This document shows positions 10,556-21,687 of a stretch of DNA of 64,000 nucleotides, piece after piece. The stretch covers positions 992,001 to 1,056,000 of the forward strand of contig JACEHZ010000198.1 in NCBI GenBank assembly GCA_017893485.1, written 5' to 3'. Origin of the DNA: Hemerocallis citrina (Eukaryota; Streptophyta; Magnoliopsida; Asparagales; Asphodelaceae). Under the pieces are notes generated by a model. It did no database searches and was not told the DNA's origin. It saw only the letters and a program-made list of their open reading frames with translations. Positions within the stretch are counted from its first letter, which is position 1; every line of letters begins with the position of its first letter. The position numbers were made by a program, and so were the translations under genes.

Positions 10556-12659
10556 ATCATGGGCGAACCATCAGTTGTCAGGAAGGCCCTTTTTCAAGTT
10601 TCATCTCGTCTGCATGACAATCCGTCTCGTTCCAATCACTTGCTGACATCCAATATTCCAAGTGCTTACCAGTCAGGTGATCAATATGGTGCATCCTCCA
10701 CCAGTGATGCCTATGGGTCCACTAATTGGCTCATATGGTGGCAGTTACAAGGGTGAAGCTGCTGGGGATTGGCCTTCATTCTATCCAGGTCCAAGAGACG
10801 AAGGTTCTACAAAGGAGTTCAGCTTACGGTTGCTCTGCCCTACTGTTAACTTTGGAGGGGTTATTGGCAGGAGTGGTGCTGTTATCAAGCAATTAGGCAG
10901 AAATCTGGGGCATTTATTAAAGTGGACAGTTCCTCTCCTGAAGATGACTGCATTATTACAATTTCAGCTAAAGAGGTGAGACTGTTTATCCATTTCTTTT
11001 CAGTCTCACCATCATACATAGTATACGACCCTTGGAATATTCCAAATAGATTATGCTAATAAATATTTCCTTTCACTTTGAAAGTATAGATTAATTCAAA
11101 AACCTTCACAAACATAATAGATAACAGGACTTGAGGTTTGAGCTGATCCTTTTTGGTTTCAGTCCTTGTGTATCGATTTTGAGGGGATACCTGTAAAAAG
11201 GAGAGCGAAACCTAGTTGTGCTGGAACCTCTATAGAAGGCTTTGAAAATTAAGAAAACAAAGAAGACTTTAAGGGTTGCAGGAGATAGAAAGGAGGCAGA
11301 TGGAAAAAGGTAGATTTATCTGAACAAGTTACCTTGTAAAGGGAAGTTACCTTTTCCAGCTGCTTCTTTCTTTTACCCCCTCTTTTCTTGTTCAGAGTTG
11401 CCATGCAGGTAGATCAAGGGGGAAGTGGAATTTGACAGATCAGTGTGGAATTTGACAGATAAGTAGTCAGATACTTTTCAAATATGACCAGACCCAACTG
11501 AATAAGTAGGCTTTGGAATTGGATGGGGTCAGATTTGAACTGGGATTGGCCTGGCCAGGCAAATAAATAGATTTTAGAGTTGGATTGGGTCAGAATTGAT
11601 CTGGATCTAACTACTCTCTCAAAATTAACTAGCAAAGAACCATTTTATCTGTTCATTTTTACCCCTATATTTTTTAGGAAAAAAAAGTATTATTTGTTAA
11701 ATTTGGAATTTTGTGTGCATTAATATACATATTAATACATTTATCCTTGATTGAGCATTAATATAAATTTATATAAATGTATCCTTATGCAATGATAAAA
11801 CCATATCTTATATCAGCAAGAAGTATTAATATTTGGTCTTTAACATATTTGAGTCTGCCTAATTATGATTTCAAAAAATTATTTCATCAGATGTTACATT
11901 TGTATGTACACAATTGATAGTAAACTCTTTACATGCAGTTGCATGTGTTGCTTGACTAGTTTTTCTAAATTGGATATTTTACTTTTTTTTCATCTTTATG
12001 ATTTGGTTTTCCTTTTCAGTATTTTGACGATCCATCCCCGATTATAGATGCTATAGTGCGCTTGCAGCCTCGATGCAGTGAGAAAACTGAGAGGGAATCT
12101 GGTGAACCGTCATATTCAACCCGCATTCTTGTAACAACCTCTCATATTGGTTGCCTTATTGGTAAAGGTGGGTCTATTATTTCGGAGATGAGGAGACTCA
12201 CACGAGCAAATATCCGTATACTCTCGAAAGAGAATCCTCCTAAAGTTGCTTCTGAAGATGATGAGATGGTTCAGGTAAATTTACTTTAGTTATTTATGAT
12301 TGCGTAGTCATCGTCTTGTTATTTGTTTAAACTATAATATGCACTCCTTTTTGTTTTTTTTCCAGATCAGTGGGGACATGTATGTTTCTAGAAATGCTCT
12401 TATACAAGTAACTACAAGGTTGAAAGCTAATTTTTTTGATAGAGAGAATCCTTTATCTGCATTTCCATCCTCTGTTCCATCTGTTCCTTACCACCATTTG
12501 GCTTTGAGCGAGGATCTGTCGAAGTACGGGAGTAGGGATAGCAAGTCACACAGTCGTGGTTATTCTTCTTACTCTGGTGGATACGGTGGTGCTGATTTAC
12601 TCCCACCTGAACCTTATTCTAGCTATGATGGTTCTCATTCGAGCTATGGTGGTTCTCAG
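10556..12659 (+). pseudogene. captured KH-domain RNA-binding protein fragment (3 exons)
   Basis: Three exons with consensus splice sites are visible: 10556-10975, 12020-12274 and 12366-12659. Exon 1 encodes EPSVVRKALFQVSSRLHDN, a glycine/proline-rich linker and the start of a KH domain with GVIGRSG. Exon 2 gives a second KH domain with the loop GCLIGKGG and EMRRLTRANIRILSKEN. Exon 3 gives the end of that KH domain and a Gly/Tyr/Ser-rich tail (SRGYSSYSGGYGG). This arrangement matches plant multi-KH proteins of the At4g18375 / HEN4-like group, which bind RNA in the nucleus. Exon 1 has two frameshifts (near 10690 and 10895); exons 2 and 3 are open. N-terminal KH domains are missing. Retained introns show DNA-level capture by CACTA B. 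Confidence 0.85.
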
Positions 12660-12709
12660 GTAGAGTTGCTTTTATAAAAAATATTGAAATCAGTTTGCAG
12701 TTTGCGTAG

Positions 12710-12742
12710 TTTAGGCATTGACATCTTAAGATCTGCCTCAAG
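12710..12742 (+). repeat. 33-bp direct repeat, right copy
   Basis: Identical to 9869-9901. It lies 51 bp after the last KH exon. Confidence 0.9.
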
Positions 12743-13432
12743 AGGTCACCTGAGATATCAAAGTTATATCAGATAATGGAGGGATCAAATTCGAGAGTTA
12801 GCATTATCCAGATTTGAATTTAATTGTGTAAGAAGATCTATAAGAAGAAATTTTGCATATACCTAAGATTTTCTCTCAATTGTTTCCGAGTAAAATGGAA
12901 TTATCAAAACCTTTAATTATGGTTTGAACTTTAAAGTTAGATATATGGAATGTGATTACAAACCAAGAACTAAAATTTTTGGTTAGTGATATTTTAAATG
13001 ATCACAAGTATGGAACTATGTAGTAATAAGCAAATAATTGGATAACCAATGATTTCAGTAATATATTAATAAAAGAGACTTTGAACTTTTGGTTTTATAC
13101 CTTATCCATCTGAAGAATTCTTAGGTGCATTGATATAAGAATAACTTTGAATTATTTGCAGAAAATCCGAACCCCTACCACAAACTTCTTCACAGCCAGT
13201 AATGTTTCTGCGAGATGAACACATACATACTGTTGATACCTCAAATCTATTAATTTGTCTCATAAATTGCTCATAATCATGGATTCACTATTGTAGATGA
13301 CTGGAGTATGTATATAACAGAGTTTTTAGACTAAGACATCCAATTCATTTCGATTTTATGACTAAGACATCCAATTCATTTTATTTGAAGTATTTTATTA
13401 AAGTTCTAAATACTGATCTTACTTGTATATAG
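12743..13432. other. CACTA B intron-like spacer
   Basis: AT-rich sequence between the last KH exon and the CACTA terminal exon. It ends in TATATAG, a usable acceptor. No coding content was recognised. Confidence 0.4.
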
Positions 13433-13633
13433 GAAGCATCAAATGAGGGAGAGAAGATCGGCGATGTAGATTTTTTTGAAACTACCCATACGGGTAAGGA
13501 TGGAAAATTTAGGGATGATGTGGAATTGGAAGCAACAGCGGGCCACACGAGGAGACTCCCCTACTGTAGTTTGTTGAATTTGGACTTTTTAAAATGTTTT
13601 GTAGGAATAATATTTATGTTTTGTAATAACTAA
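13433..13633 (+). pseudogene. CACTA ORF1 C-terminal relic (Ptta/En/Spm type), terminal exon of B
   Basis: An open frame follows a splice acceptor and runs to TAA at 13631. Its part VDFFETTHTGKDGKF fits the conserved motif near the C-terminus of plant CACTA ORF1 proteins (F..THT.KDG.), described as the Ptta/En/Spm plant transposase family. Those proteins bind element ends. Only about 65 codons remain. The exon opens in phase 0 and the last KH exon ends in phase 0, so splicing would fuse the frames. The family call rests on one short motif. Confidence 0.45.
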
Positions 13634-13859
13634 GCGTTATACAACATATACATTTGATACTCGTTGTATGACAGTTTATATGTGTTACATATTTTGTTTT
13701 CTATTGAGTTGTTTTTTGTGATGTGTGACTTTTGGTTCTTGATTATGATATTATTGATTTACCTGATTTGCATTTAAATTTAATATGATTAAATGTATTT
13801 GTAATTTGTGATTAATTACTGGATTTTTCAATTGAAAATTTTGTAATTTAAAAAAAAAA

Positions 13860-14254
13860 AACCCCCTATCGCGGCGTTTACCACGAAACGCCGCAATAGG
13901 TACTACAGCTTTTGAGTCCCCTCTATTGCGGTGCTGGGCCAGCGCCGCAGTAGGGTACCAACGCTAGATTTTTAACCGTGGTGCTATAGCGGCACTTGGA
14001 AAAAGCGCCGCTGTAGCTATTTTTTAAAAAAATGAAACGCTCCTATAACGGCGGTTTGGCAACGCCGTTATAGGTGGACACCCTATAGCGGTGGCATCCG
14101 AACACGCCGCGATAGCCTATATGGCTATAACGATGCACGTTCTAACGGCGCTTTTAGCGGCGATTTCAGAAGTGCCGTTATGAGCTATAACGGCGCCAAA
14201 AAATGCCGCTATAGCCTTGTAAAAGCGCCGCTATAGCCTGTGCGGTTTGTAGTG
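13860..14254. repeat. CACTA B 3' subterminal repeats
   Basis: Dense GGCGTTT, CGCCGCTATAG and AACGCCGTTATAGG motifs, in both orientations, end at the TAGTG terminus. The same array ends element A. Confidence 0.85.
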
Positions 14255-14392
14255 AAAATGGGTACCAGTTGAAAGTTGCAATGACTTGTAAGTTGCAAAT
14301 TTAAAGTGCCTGGCCAAACTTTGCAACTAAATTGCAACTTAAGTTACCAAATGAGGTCTAGTTGCAAAGCAATTGAGTGTTGCAGAACACCC

Positions 14393-15577
14393 TATTACTG
14401 TTTGTACACTCTAGATAATTAGCTTTATGCTTCTTTTTAGTTATAAGTTCATAGTTGTCATCATCTAATGCCTTTTATTACAGCCAGTTGGGTTAAAGAG
14501 CACAAAGTTTCATAAAAGATTTGACCAGAGTTGCAGATCAACCATCAGAGTTAAAAATAACATGTCCCCTTGTTTTTAATGGCAAAATGTTTGTCATGGA
14601 AACGAACATTTATAGAGAGGGCACACATGTCCCCATCTTCTTTAGTAGCTTATAAATGTACAAACTTTATTCAACTGGGAAAAGATTATCATATCTTTAT
14701 GCAGAAATTTCACCCTATATTGGTCATTTGGCGGCTCTCTCATGAGTAAACTAGACTCCGATGCGTGCATTGATCTAATTGTTAAAGAACTGTGAACAAT
14801 TGGTTTACATCTACTTGACAAATTGATAGAAAGTTACCGAACCACTTCACCTTTTTTATAATCTTATTATATGGGCAATCATTCTATGGTTATCTATGGA
14901 AAAATGAAGTGTTTTGGAAACCCCTTACTCGTACATCAGTAGATTCAGTATGATTTAATTGTTAATTGATAAAAAAATGGTAACAATCAGTTTACAGTTT
15001 GCACCTGGGAGTACTCAAGGAGTATCAGCATGCGATACACTCCCGACACGGGTACGTCGGGTTGCGCATTTGAAAGTACCCGTGCTTCCTAGGTGTCAAG
15101 TGGCATTTTGCCAGAGATGCATACATATGATGTGGACATTGTTATGAGATTTTATATAATTGCTTCGGTACATTAGGTAGTGATATCTAAGGAAACATAG
15201 ATGATTTGAGGATTAAGGTTACACCTTAGTTGTTGTTCAAGTTCTTTTTCTGTAAACAATCCAGTGAAGGTTGTTTTATATTTGAAATTGGCTTGAACCA
15301 AAGTTTAAAAAACCAATAGCCTTTGTAACACAGCAGAACAACTTTTGTTGGGAAGTCATTGTAAGCAACAAGACTGGCCATAAATTGAAGGCATGATTTT
15401 GGTACGTTTTGTCATATACAAATTGGCTATGCATATCACATGCAAATGTATTTAATCTTCATGTCAACCAACATTTGAGATCCCACTTTAGGTTTTTACA
15501 ATTAAAAAATTATAAATGTAGTATATAAATACCCACCTCATTGGTTATGCAATAACGAAGAAATTTTTCTTCACTAG
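14393..15577. other. CACTA A interior without recognised genes
   Basis: About 1.2 kb of AT-rich sequence between the MITE and the Tat-type LTR element. A 62-codon frame at 14959-15147 has no recognisable content. Confidence 0.4.
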
Positions 15578-16337
15578 TGATGCGGTTTATTTCTGGGAGA
15601 CGTGTGGATGCACCAGGTGTGAGTTCGGACTCGATTTGTATTTGATGGAGAAAGCTGCTCGTCTGACGACCCTCGGTTGACCGGGCGGAACCTGCGATGG
15701 GCTCGGAGGGAGGTGGAGGCCTCGGCTCGGATCAGAGGGTTCGGATCCGAGGTCTTGTGTACCTGCAGACGGTCCTGAAACACCGGGGTTTATCCCGGTG
15801 GCGGGCCCTCCGACGATCTAGTCAGTCTCTGTGAGAGAGTAGCAATAACTAGGAGAATTTAAGTGGCAAAGGATTGATCACCTCAAAAGGTGGGTGAGGG
15901 TCTAGTATTTATAGAGAATTCCAACCGGGTTTGGATCTGCTTGGGGGCCGGGTCTGAACCCGAAAGCCCATGGGCCTGACGTGGCAGTACCAGGAGTGGT
16001 ATAGGGCTGACGCAGCAAAGCCCTTGGTGGTATTTGGAGCTGACATGGCAGATCATGGGGCTTCCGTGCTTCTGGGAGAATCTGGGGGCGTAGGGTGTGC
16101 CAAGTCATCTTCATTCAACACCAGGATGGGCAGACGGCCCGGAGGGCTGTCGTGGATCGGAGGCCGAGGGCCATCGGTCTCATCGGATACGAGGAGAACA
16201 GATCTGTGGGGGTGAACTTGAGGTTCGGCGCCGACCCTGTAGTGGCTCGAAGCCGAACTAGACTGCTGTTTCTACCATTTTGAGTGATAGTTGTATTGGG
16301 CCCTGGTTGGGCCCCAGGCCATTTTTACCCTACCACA
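15578..16337 (-). repeat. Tat-type element 3' LTR (760 bp)
   Basis: Begins TGATGCGGTTTATTTC on the plus strand and ends CTACCACA. It lacks 32 bp present in the other LTR at 24874-24905; the missing segment lies between two CTGACGTGG repeats, as after slippage or repeat-mediated deletion. Confidence 0.92.
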
Positions 16338-16352
16338 CAAGCCCCCCACTCC
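16338..16352 (-). promoter_or_regulatory. polypurine tract of the Tat-type element
   Basis: On the minus strand GAGTGGGGGGCTTG lies directly before the 3' LTR, the position where plus-strand DNA synthesis is primed in LTR elements. Confidence 0.75.
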
Positions 16353-16449
16353 TGCGGGGATGCGGGAGCTAGCCGTGGAGGAGTGTTTATGGTTGTAGAA
16401 ACGAGATGGCGAACTACTGGGCCTTCATGAGGGGGTTGTCCTGATTGCT

Positions 16450-17565
16450 TAGAGCGATCCTCGAGCCGGCAAGGGTCTACGGGTCGGCAAGGGTGGCGGC
16501 AATTTGTTTGAGACTTTCTGAGATGATTACCCTGGTGCTAGACCTGACCTCAAGCTGGCAAGGGATTACGGGTCAACAAGGGTGATGGCGAGCCGTTGGC
16601 CTTCCTAAGAAGACCACCCTGGTGCCAGACCTGACATCGAGCTTGGCGAGGGATTACGGGTCGGCAAGGGCGATGGCGAGCCGTGGAGCCTTCCGAAGAA
16701 GACTACCCTGGTGCTAGACCTGACCTCGAGCTGGCGAGGGATTACGGGTCAGCAAGGGTGATGGCGAGCCGTTGGCCTTCCTGAGAAGACCACCCTGGTG
16801 CCAGACCTGACCTCGAGCTTGGCGAGGGATTACGGGTCGGCAAGGGCGATGGCGAGCCGTGGAGCCTTCCTGAGAAGACTACCCTGGTGCTAGACCTAAC
16901 CTCGAGCTGGCGAGGGATTACGGGTCAACAAGGGTGATGGCGAGCCGTTGGCCTTCCTGAGAAGACCACCCTGGTGCCAGACCTGACCTCGAGCTTGGCG
17001 AGGGATTACGGGTCGGCAAGGGCGATGGCGAGCCGAGGAGCCTTCCGGAGAAGACTACCCTGGTGCTAGACCTGACCTCGAGCTGGCGAGGGATTACGGG
17101 TCAACAAGGGTGATGGCGAGCCGTTGGCCTCCTTGAGAAGACCACCCTGGTGCCAGACCTGACCTCGAGCTTGGCGAGGGATTATGGGTCGGCAAGGACG
17201 ATGGCGAGCCGAGGAGCCTTCCGGAGAAGACTACCCTGGTGCTAGACCTGACCTCGAGCTGGCGAGGGATTATGGGTCAACAAGGGTGATGGCGAGCCGT
17301 TGGCCTTCCTGAGAAGACCACCCTGGTGCCAGACCTGACCTCGAGCTTGGCGAGGGATTACGGGTCGGCAAGGATGATGGCGAGCCGTGGAGTCTTCCGG
17401 AGAAGACTACCCTGGTGCTAGACCTGGCCTCGAGCTGGCGAGGGATTACTGGTCAACAAGGGTGATGGCGAGCCGTTACGCCTTCCTGAGAAGACTACCC
17501 TGGTGCCAGACCTGACCTCGGGCTGGCGAGGGATTATGGGTCGGCAAAGGTGAGGGCGAACCGTG
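16450..17565 (+). repeat. tandem repeat array, 87-89 bp subunits in about 176-bp dimers
   Basis: About 12 subunits each contain GGCGAGGGATTACGGGTC, GATGGCGAGCCG and GAAGAC[CT]ACCCTGGTG. Two variants alternate: one has GTCAACAAGGGTG and CCAGACC, the other GTCGGCAAGGGCG and GCTAGACC. The real period is therefore a dimer, a small higher-order structure. Arrays in this position are typical of Tat elements and are a known source of plant satellites. Confidence 0.95.
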
Positions 17566-18507
17566 GTGCCTTAGAATGTTTGAGCGGGGTAGCCCGCTGT
17601 TTTTTCGGAGCATTGAAGGCATTCTGGGATCTGTGTGATGTTCCAATTTCCCAGGGGCCTTAAATGCGCCGCCTAATAAATGCATGGCACATGGGCTTCC
17701 GTCGTTTGGCTTTTCCCATGTCATAAAGGCCGGCCTATGGGGGAGGCTATAAGTACCCCTCCCTCCGCAGCGGGTTTGATCACAGCAAGGGTGGTCCATT
17801 GGCCATCAGAGGTGTCTGCTCCGGCGGACGCTTGTCTCTTACAAAATTTTACCCCGGGTCGCGTCGGATAGGTGGTTACTCTGCCGTCCGAATCTTCTCT
17901 TGGATCTGATGGCTCTGATACGGCAGCCAGATCCAGGGGAGATCCGGGCGAGAGGGGAAACGACCGAAAACCGGACCGGTGGATAAGGAGCCTCGGATTG
18001 GTGGTGGCTCTGCCGTCTGGATCCTTTTTCGGGTCAGACGACCCTGACACGGTTGTTTGGCCCGAGAGAGATCCGGACGGGAGGGGAACCAACCGTATTC
18101 CGGACTTGGGGCTGAAGAGCCTCAGATAGAGGGGTCATCTTCGATTAGGGGTTGGCCAGTCTGTCTTCTGATAGGGCTCCAGGTGATGGTGGTTTCTGTC
18201 CCACCCTCGAACAGTTCGGGGTTTCGGCCGCCGAGGCTGTAAGCCCCGAGCTGCTCGGGGGTGAGAGGGGAACCGACCGAGCGCTGGAGCCCGGGGCGTC
18301 TGTCGAAGGACGGCACCTTAAACCTTAAGTAAAATGTTTTCTCTGTCGTATACTCCATCCAAACCGACCCCTGCGCCTGGCTGCCAGCCTGGCACCTGAT
18401 GACGTCAGCAGCGCACGTTTCGAGGACGTGGCGCGGTTTTCCAGGCGGCAGTTGCACGTTAATTGGTGAACAGTAATTGCGGAACTCGAGGAGTCGTTTT
18501 CATCTTC
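17566..18507 (+). other. upstream region of the antisense gene, with a weak 130-bp duplication
   Basis: GC-rich. A unit at about 17870-17997 recurs at 17999-18127 (shared CTCTGCCGTC, GAGAGGGGAA, GAGCCTC). A TATA-like GGCTATAAGTACCCC is seen at 17747-17761, followed by pyrimidine-rich sequence, so an alternative promoter is possible. Open frames here look compositional. Confidence 0.5.
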
Positions 18508-18673
18508 CATAAATATTCCCCCCTCTCCCCCTTTCACCCACTTCCTTCTTGCTGCTTTTCTCTTCAAAAAATCTTCCAACACTTCAGCGCTCGTCCTTGC
18601 TGTTTGCTGTACTAGGTTCGTCCTTCCGAAGCGACCCCAGGTTAGTTGGTAAGTCTGTTTAGTTTAGGCACAG
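18508..18673 (+). promoter_or_regulatory. probable promoter and leader of the antisense gene
   Basis: CCATAAATATTCCCCCC at about 18509 is a good plant TATA box. A pyrimidine-rich leader follows, and the ATG of the antisense ORF comes about 150 bp later at 18674. A CCAG/GTTAG...GCACAG/ATG pattern just before the ATG could mark a small leader intron. Confidence 0.5.
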
Positions 18674-21600
18674 ATGGATAGGGCTCAGTCCGGCTCGTCA
18701 GCGTCGATGTCTAGGGGGGAAGTGAAGCCTGCCTCCAAATCGACGTCGTGGGAGGAGCCCGTGCTCGAGGGGGAGTCAGTGCACGCTGCGGAGCCTTCCG
18801 ATTCAGTTTCGTGGGAGGAACCAGTAGGCGAGGGGGAAGTGGTGCACAAGGTGAGGCCGTTACGCCCCCAACATCCCTTCGTGGTGGAGAGTAGCGAGTC
18901 GGAGGAAGCCAGTGATGGTTCGAATGGTATCCGTGTACTGGAGTTGTCTTCCGAGGAGGAGGGAGGCGAGGGCGACACCGTAAGGAGGTCCATCGTTCAG
19001 GGTGCGGGTTCGAGTTCCATGCCGACTGGTCTGGGGCCATTATCTAACCCCTTGTCGGAGCGAGCCAAGAAGAGGAAGAGGGCTTCAAGGAAGGCGGGGT
19101 CGAGGACTGGTGGTTCGAGCCAGGCGCCTGTTTACCGCAATATGATGACAGGTTCGCCCGTACAGCCGAAGCCTTTCCGTCAGTATCCCGACGACCTCTC
19201 TGATAGGGAGCTCTTCGGTGTGCAGCCCTCTTCGCCGAGTCGGAAGAGGGTGATGATGGACGCGATCCCGACTGTCTTGGAGGGTGGGGACTTGGAGGCT
19301 TTGCAGCTGGCATACCACATAGGGCCCGGCTACGAATTGTGGTTGCCGAGCTCTACTCTGCGCCCCACCGATCCCCTTTCTGCATGGTATTGTGTCTTCC
19401 CAGTGGACGGCTTCATCTCCGGGCTGAGGCTGCCGGTCCACCCGTTTGTTCGGGATGTGCTGAACTGGGCCTCCTTGGCGCCAATGCAGTACGGGCCAAA
19501 CTCTTGGAAGAAGATCATCTGCTTTGTGCTGATGTGCGAGGAACAGAAGATACCCCTGCGGCTGAATGTGTTCCGAGCGATGTTGATGATCAGCTCGGCG
19601 GTCGAGGGCGTTTACTACATCTCTCCCCGGAGTAAGGGGAAGGTCGTTCACAGCCACCCGGACTCTATCAAGGATTGGAAGAAAAATATTTGGTGATCCA
19701 GAGTGAAGAGCCCTGGGACATTCTCACTCGATGGAACTACTCCAAGCCGAGCTATCAACCGCCGAGGCCGAGGGATCTGTCGGCCGAGGAGTGGGGGTTT
19801 GTCGAGCGCCTCCGTCTGTCACCTAGCATTGATTGGACGAAGGTGACGGAGGCCAACCTGGCGAGCGTTGGACTGAGCCCAGCCGTTCTGTGTATGTAGT
19901 TGTTTCTTTTCTTTCGGTCCTTTCGTACTTTCTTGCTCATTGCTCTTAATGGTTTTTTCTGCAGATATGGATGAAGCATCGATCAAGGCAAGGAGGCTCG
20001 CCATGAAGAAGGAGGACGCCGAGAAGAAGAAGGGGGAGGCGACGAAGAAGCCGAGGGAGTCGTCCCTGGTTATCTCGGAGGCCCCGCTCGAGCCGAGGGC
20101 TAAGAGGACTCGCTCGGAGACGAGCAAGGGGATGGCCCTTTCGAGGGGCAAGGGCCAAGCGAGGGCACCCGATCTCGACAAGGGGAAAGGTCCCTTGGTA
20201 GAGGTCGAGGAAGAGGACCCGGTGGTAGAGATGTTGAGGCAACGGTGGGCACCGGAATGGTCGGTTCGGATGGGCGACTGTCTGACTGAGGAAGCCCAGG
20301 CCGTTGAGGTGGTGGAGAAGTTGGCGACCCCTCGCGATCGCCAGGTGATGGAGAGTGAGCCTGTAGAGGTGGCGTTTACGCACCTGGCGCAGGCCACCGT
20401 GCTGGTAAGATTGTCGACCTTATCCCTCTTGTTAGTCTTGCTTCGGGAGTCTTTTTCTTATCTGTGCTTGTCGGTCGCAGGCTTGTATGCAGGGAGCTAA
20501 CGTAAAGAACCTCTACGAAGCGTCCCTGTCACAAAAGCGAGCTCGGGCAGATAAGAGCGAGCGGGAGATGAAGGAGATGCGGATCGAGCTCGAGGGCTCG
20601 CACAAGAGGGAACAGCAGATGAAGCTCGAGCTCGAGGCCAAGGATGCGGAGTGGGGGAAGAGGGTGGTCTCCTTGAAGAAGAAGTTCGCCAAGGAGAAGG
20701 AGGAGTTGACGACTGCGTTCGCCAAGGAGAGGGACGAGCTGACGGATGCGGGTCAGCGGATGGTGATCAAGGCCCAGGATGAGTGCTACGCGAAGGCTCT
20801 CAGTCATGTGAGGCACTTCTACCCGACCGTCGACCTGTCCAACTTTGAGTATGACATGGAGATCGAGGGGACATCGAAGGCTCCTGGCGAAGAAGGGCCC
20901 ATTGGTAACCCGGCTGTCGACCCTCCTGCGAACCCGACCGATGCCGAGGTGGGAAAACATGATGTATAATTTTATCTTTCTTTTTCCCCCCTTCGATTGT
21001 ATTTGCCTTCTGCGGACTGGCCACCACATTTTTTGTAAGAAGTTGCACAATTTATAAAAAAGTATTTTTGACCGGCCGAGTGTTTTTGACCTCGGATATT
21101 TCCGAACCTCCTTGCTTATGTGTGTTGAGTTGGCTGGTTCTCTTGTAGGTTGTGGCTTCCCTTCCCGAGGCGGACCCTCGTCGTTCCGACGTGGCGTGGC
21201 TCCGGAGCAGGGTTGAGGCATTGGAGGCCACTTGGTTCGGTACCGTAAGGGGGCCTGTGACACTGATGCGGCCTTTAACTATTACAGGAACATGTCTGAG
21301 GCCCTTAGTGAGGAGGCAAGCCGGCTGAGGAGGACGATGGTGGATCGGGAACTCGTGGGTGTCGGACTCGGATATACAATGTCGAGTTCCTCGGTGCAGA
21401 GGCCCTCCTCCGAGAAGCTACTTCGTGATGTGATAGTGGAGAAGGAGGTGGAGATACACCGTTACCGGACGATGCTGGGTGTCTCGACATCTTCCTTAGG
21501 GGGTCGGCGAGCGGAGGGGGTACCCTCTGTGCTGCTACTAATGGAGCGTATGCGACCCGTCGACGCCCAGAGCTCCGTGGCCGGTGTGTCGACCGTGGCC

Positions 21601-21687
21601 GAACCGAAGGACCATCATGACAAAGAGAGATATCCAGGTTGTTCGATCGGAGTGATCCCGCCATTCGTCGGACCCGAGGGGCCGTGA
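18674..21687 (+). pseudogene. antisense multi-exon ORF of the Tat element (putative gypsy-type transposon domain)
   Basis: I infer four exons: 18674-19891, 19965-20404, 20481-20948 and 21149-21687, with GT-AG introns of 73, 76 and 200 bp that keep phase. Exon 1 has an acidic Ser-rich N-terminus, then a folded domain with SWKKIICFVLMCEEQKIPL, resembling the Pfam family named putative gypsy type transposon. Exon 2 is Lys/Glu-rich. Exon 3 is a long coiled coil (ANVKNLYEASLSQKRARADK onward). Exon 4 continues with Ser/Arg-rich sequence. Function is unknown in the family. This copy has a one-base frameshift in an A-run near 19680 and probably another near 21228, so it is not intact. Confidence 0.65.

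Larger units (their letters stand above)
6499..14254 (+). mobile_element. CACTA (En/Spm) element B, 7.8 kb, carrying KH-domain exons
   Basis: The element begins CACTACAAACCGCAAGGCCT and ends CTGTGCGGTTTGTAGTG. The 3-bp repeat AAA stands at 6496-6498 and 14255-14257. Its first 1.6 kb align with the first 1.9 kb of element A and its last 0.7 kb with the end of A, so the two are the same family. The centre is different: A has PTB exons, B has exons of a KH-domain protein (10556-12659). A 3' exon resembling the C-terminus of plant CACTA ORF1 remains (13433-13633). No DDE transposase is present; it would need a helper. Confidence 0.88.
6353..14392. mobile_element. small MITE split by CACTA B
   Basis: Sequence left of CACTA B begins GGGGGCATTTGGCAATCTTA and contains GCATTGCAACTA. 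Sequence right of B ends CTAGTTGCAAAGCAATTGAG...GCAGAACACCC. These ends are imperfect inverted repeats of about 35 bp, and both halves are full of TTGCAACT motifs. Removing B and one AAA gives a MITE of about 280 bp (6353-6498 plus 14258-14392). The flanking dinucleotide is TA on both sides, which alone does not fix the superfamily. Confidence 0.65.

Noticed and set aside
16450..17565. CRISPR-like regular repeats
   Set aside because: Repeats are contiguous 87-89-bp subunits without unique spacers, inside a plant retroelement.
19085..19657. 190-codon minus-strand ORF and other frames opposite the antisense gene
   Set aside because: They are shadows of GC-rich plus-strand exons; the plus strand has a TATA box, introns and a recognisable family.
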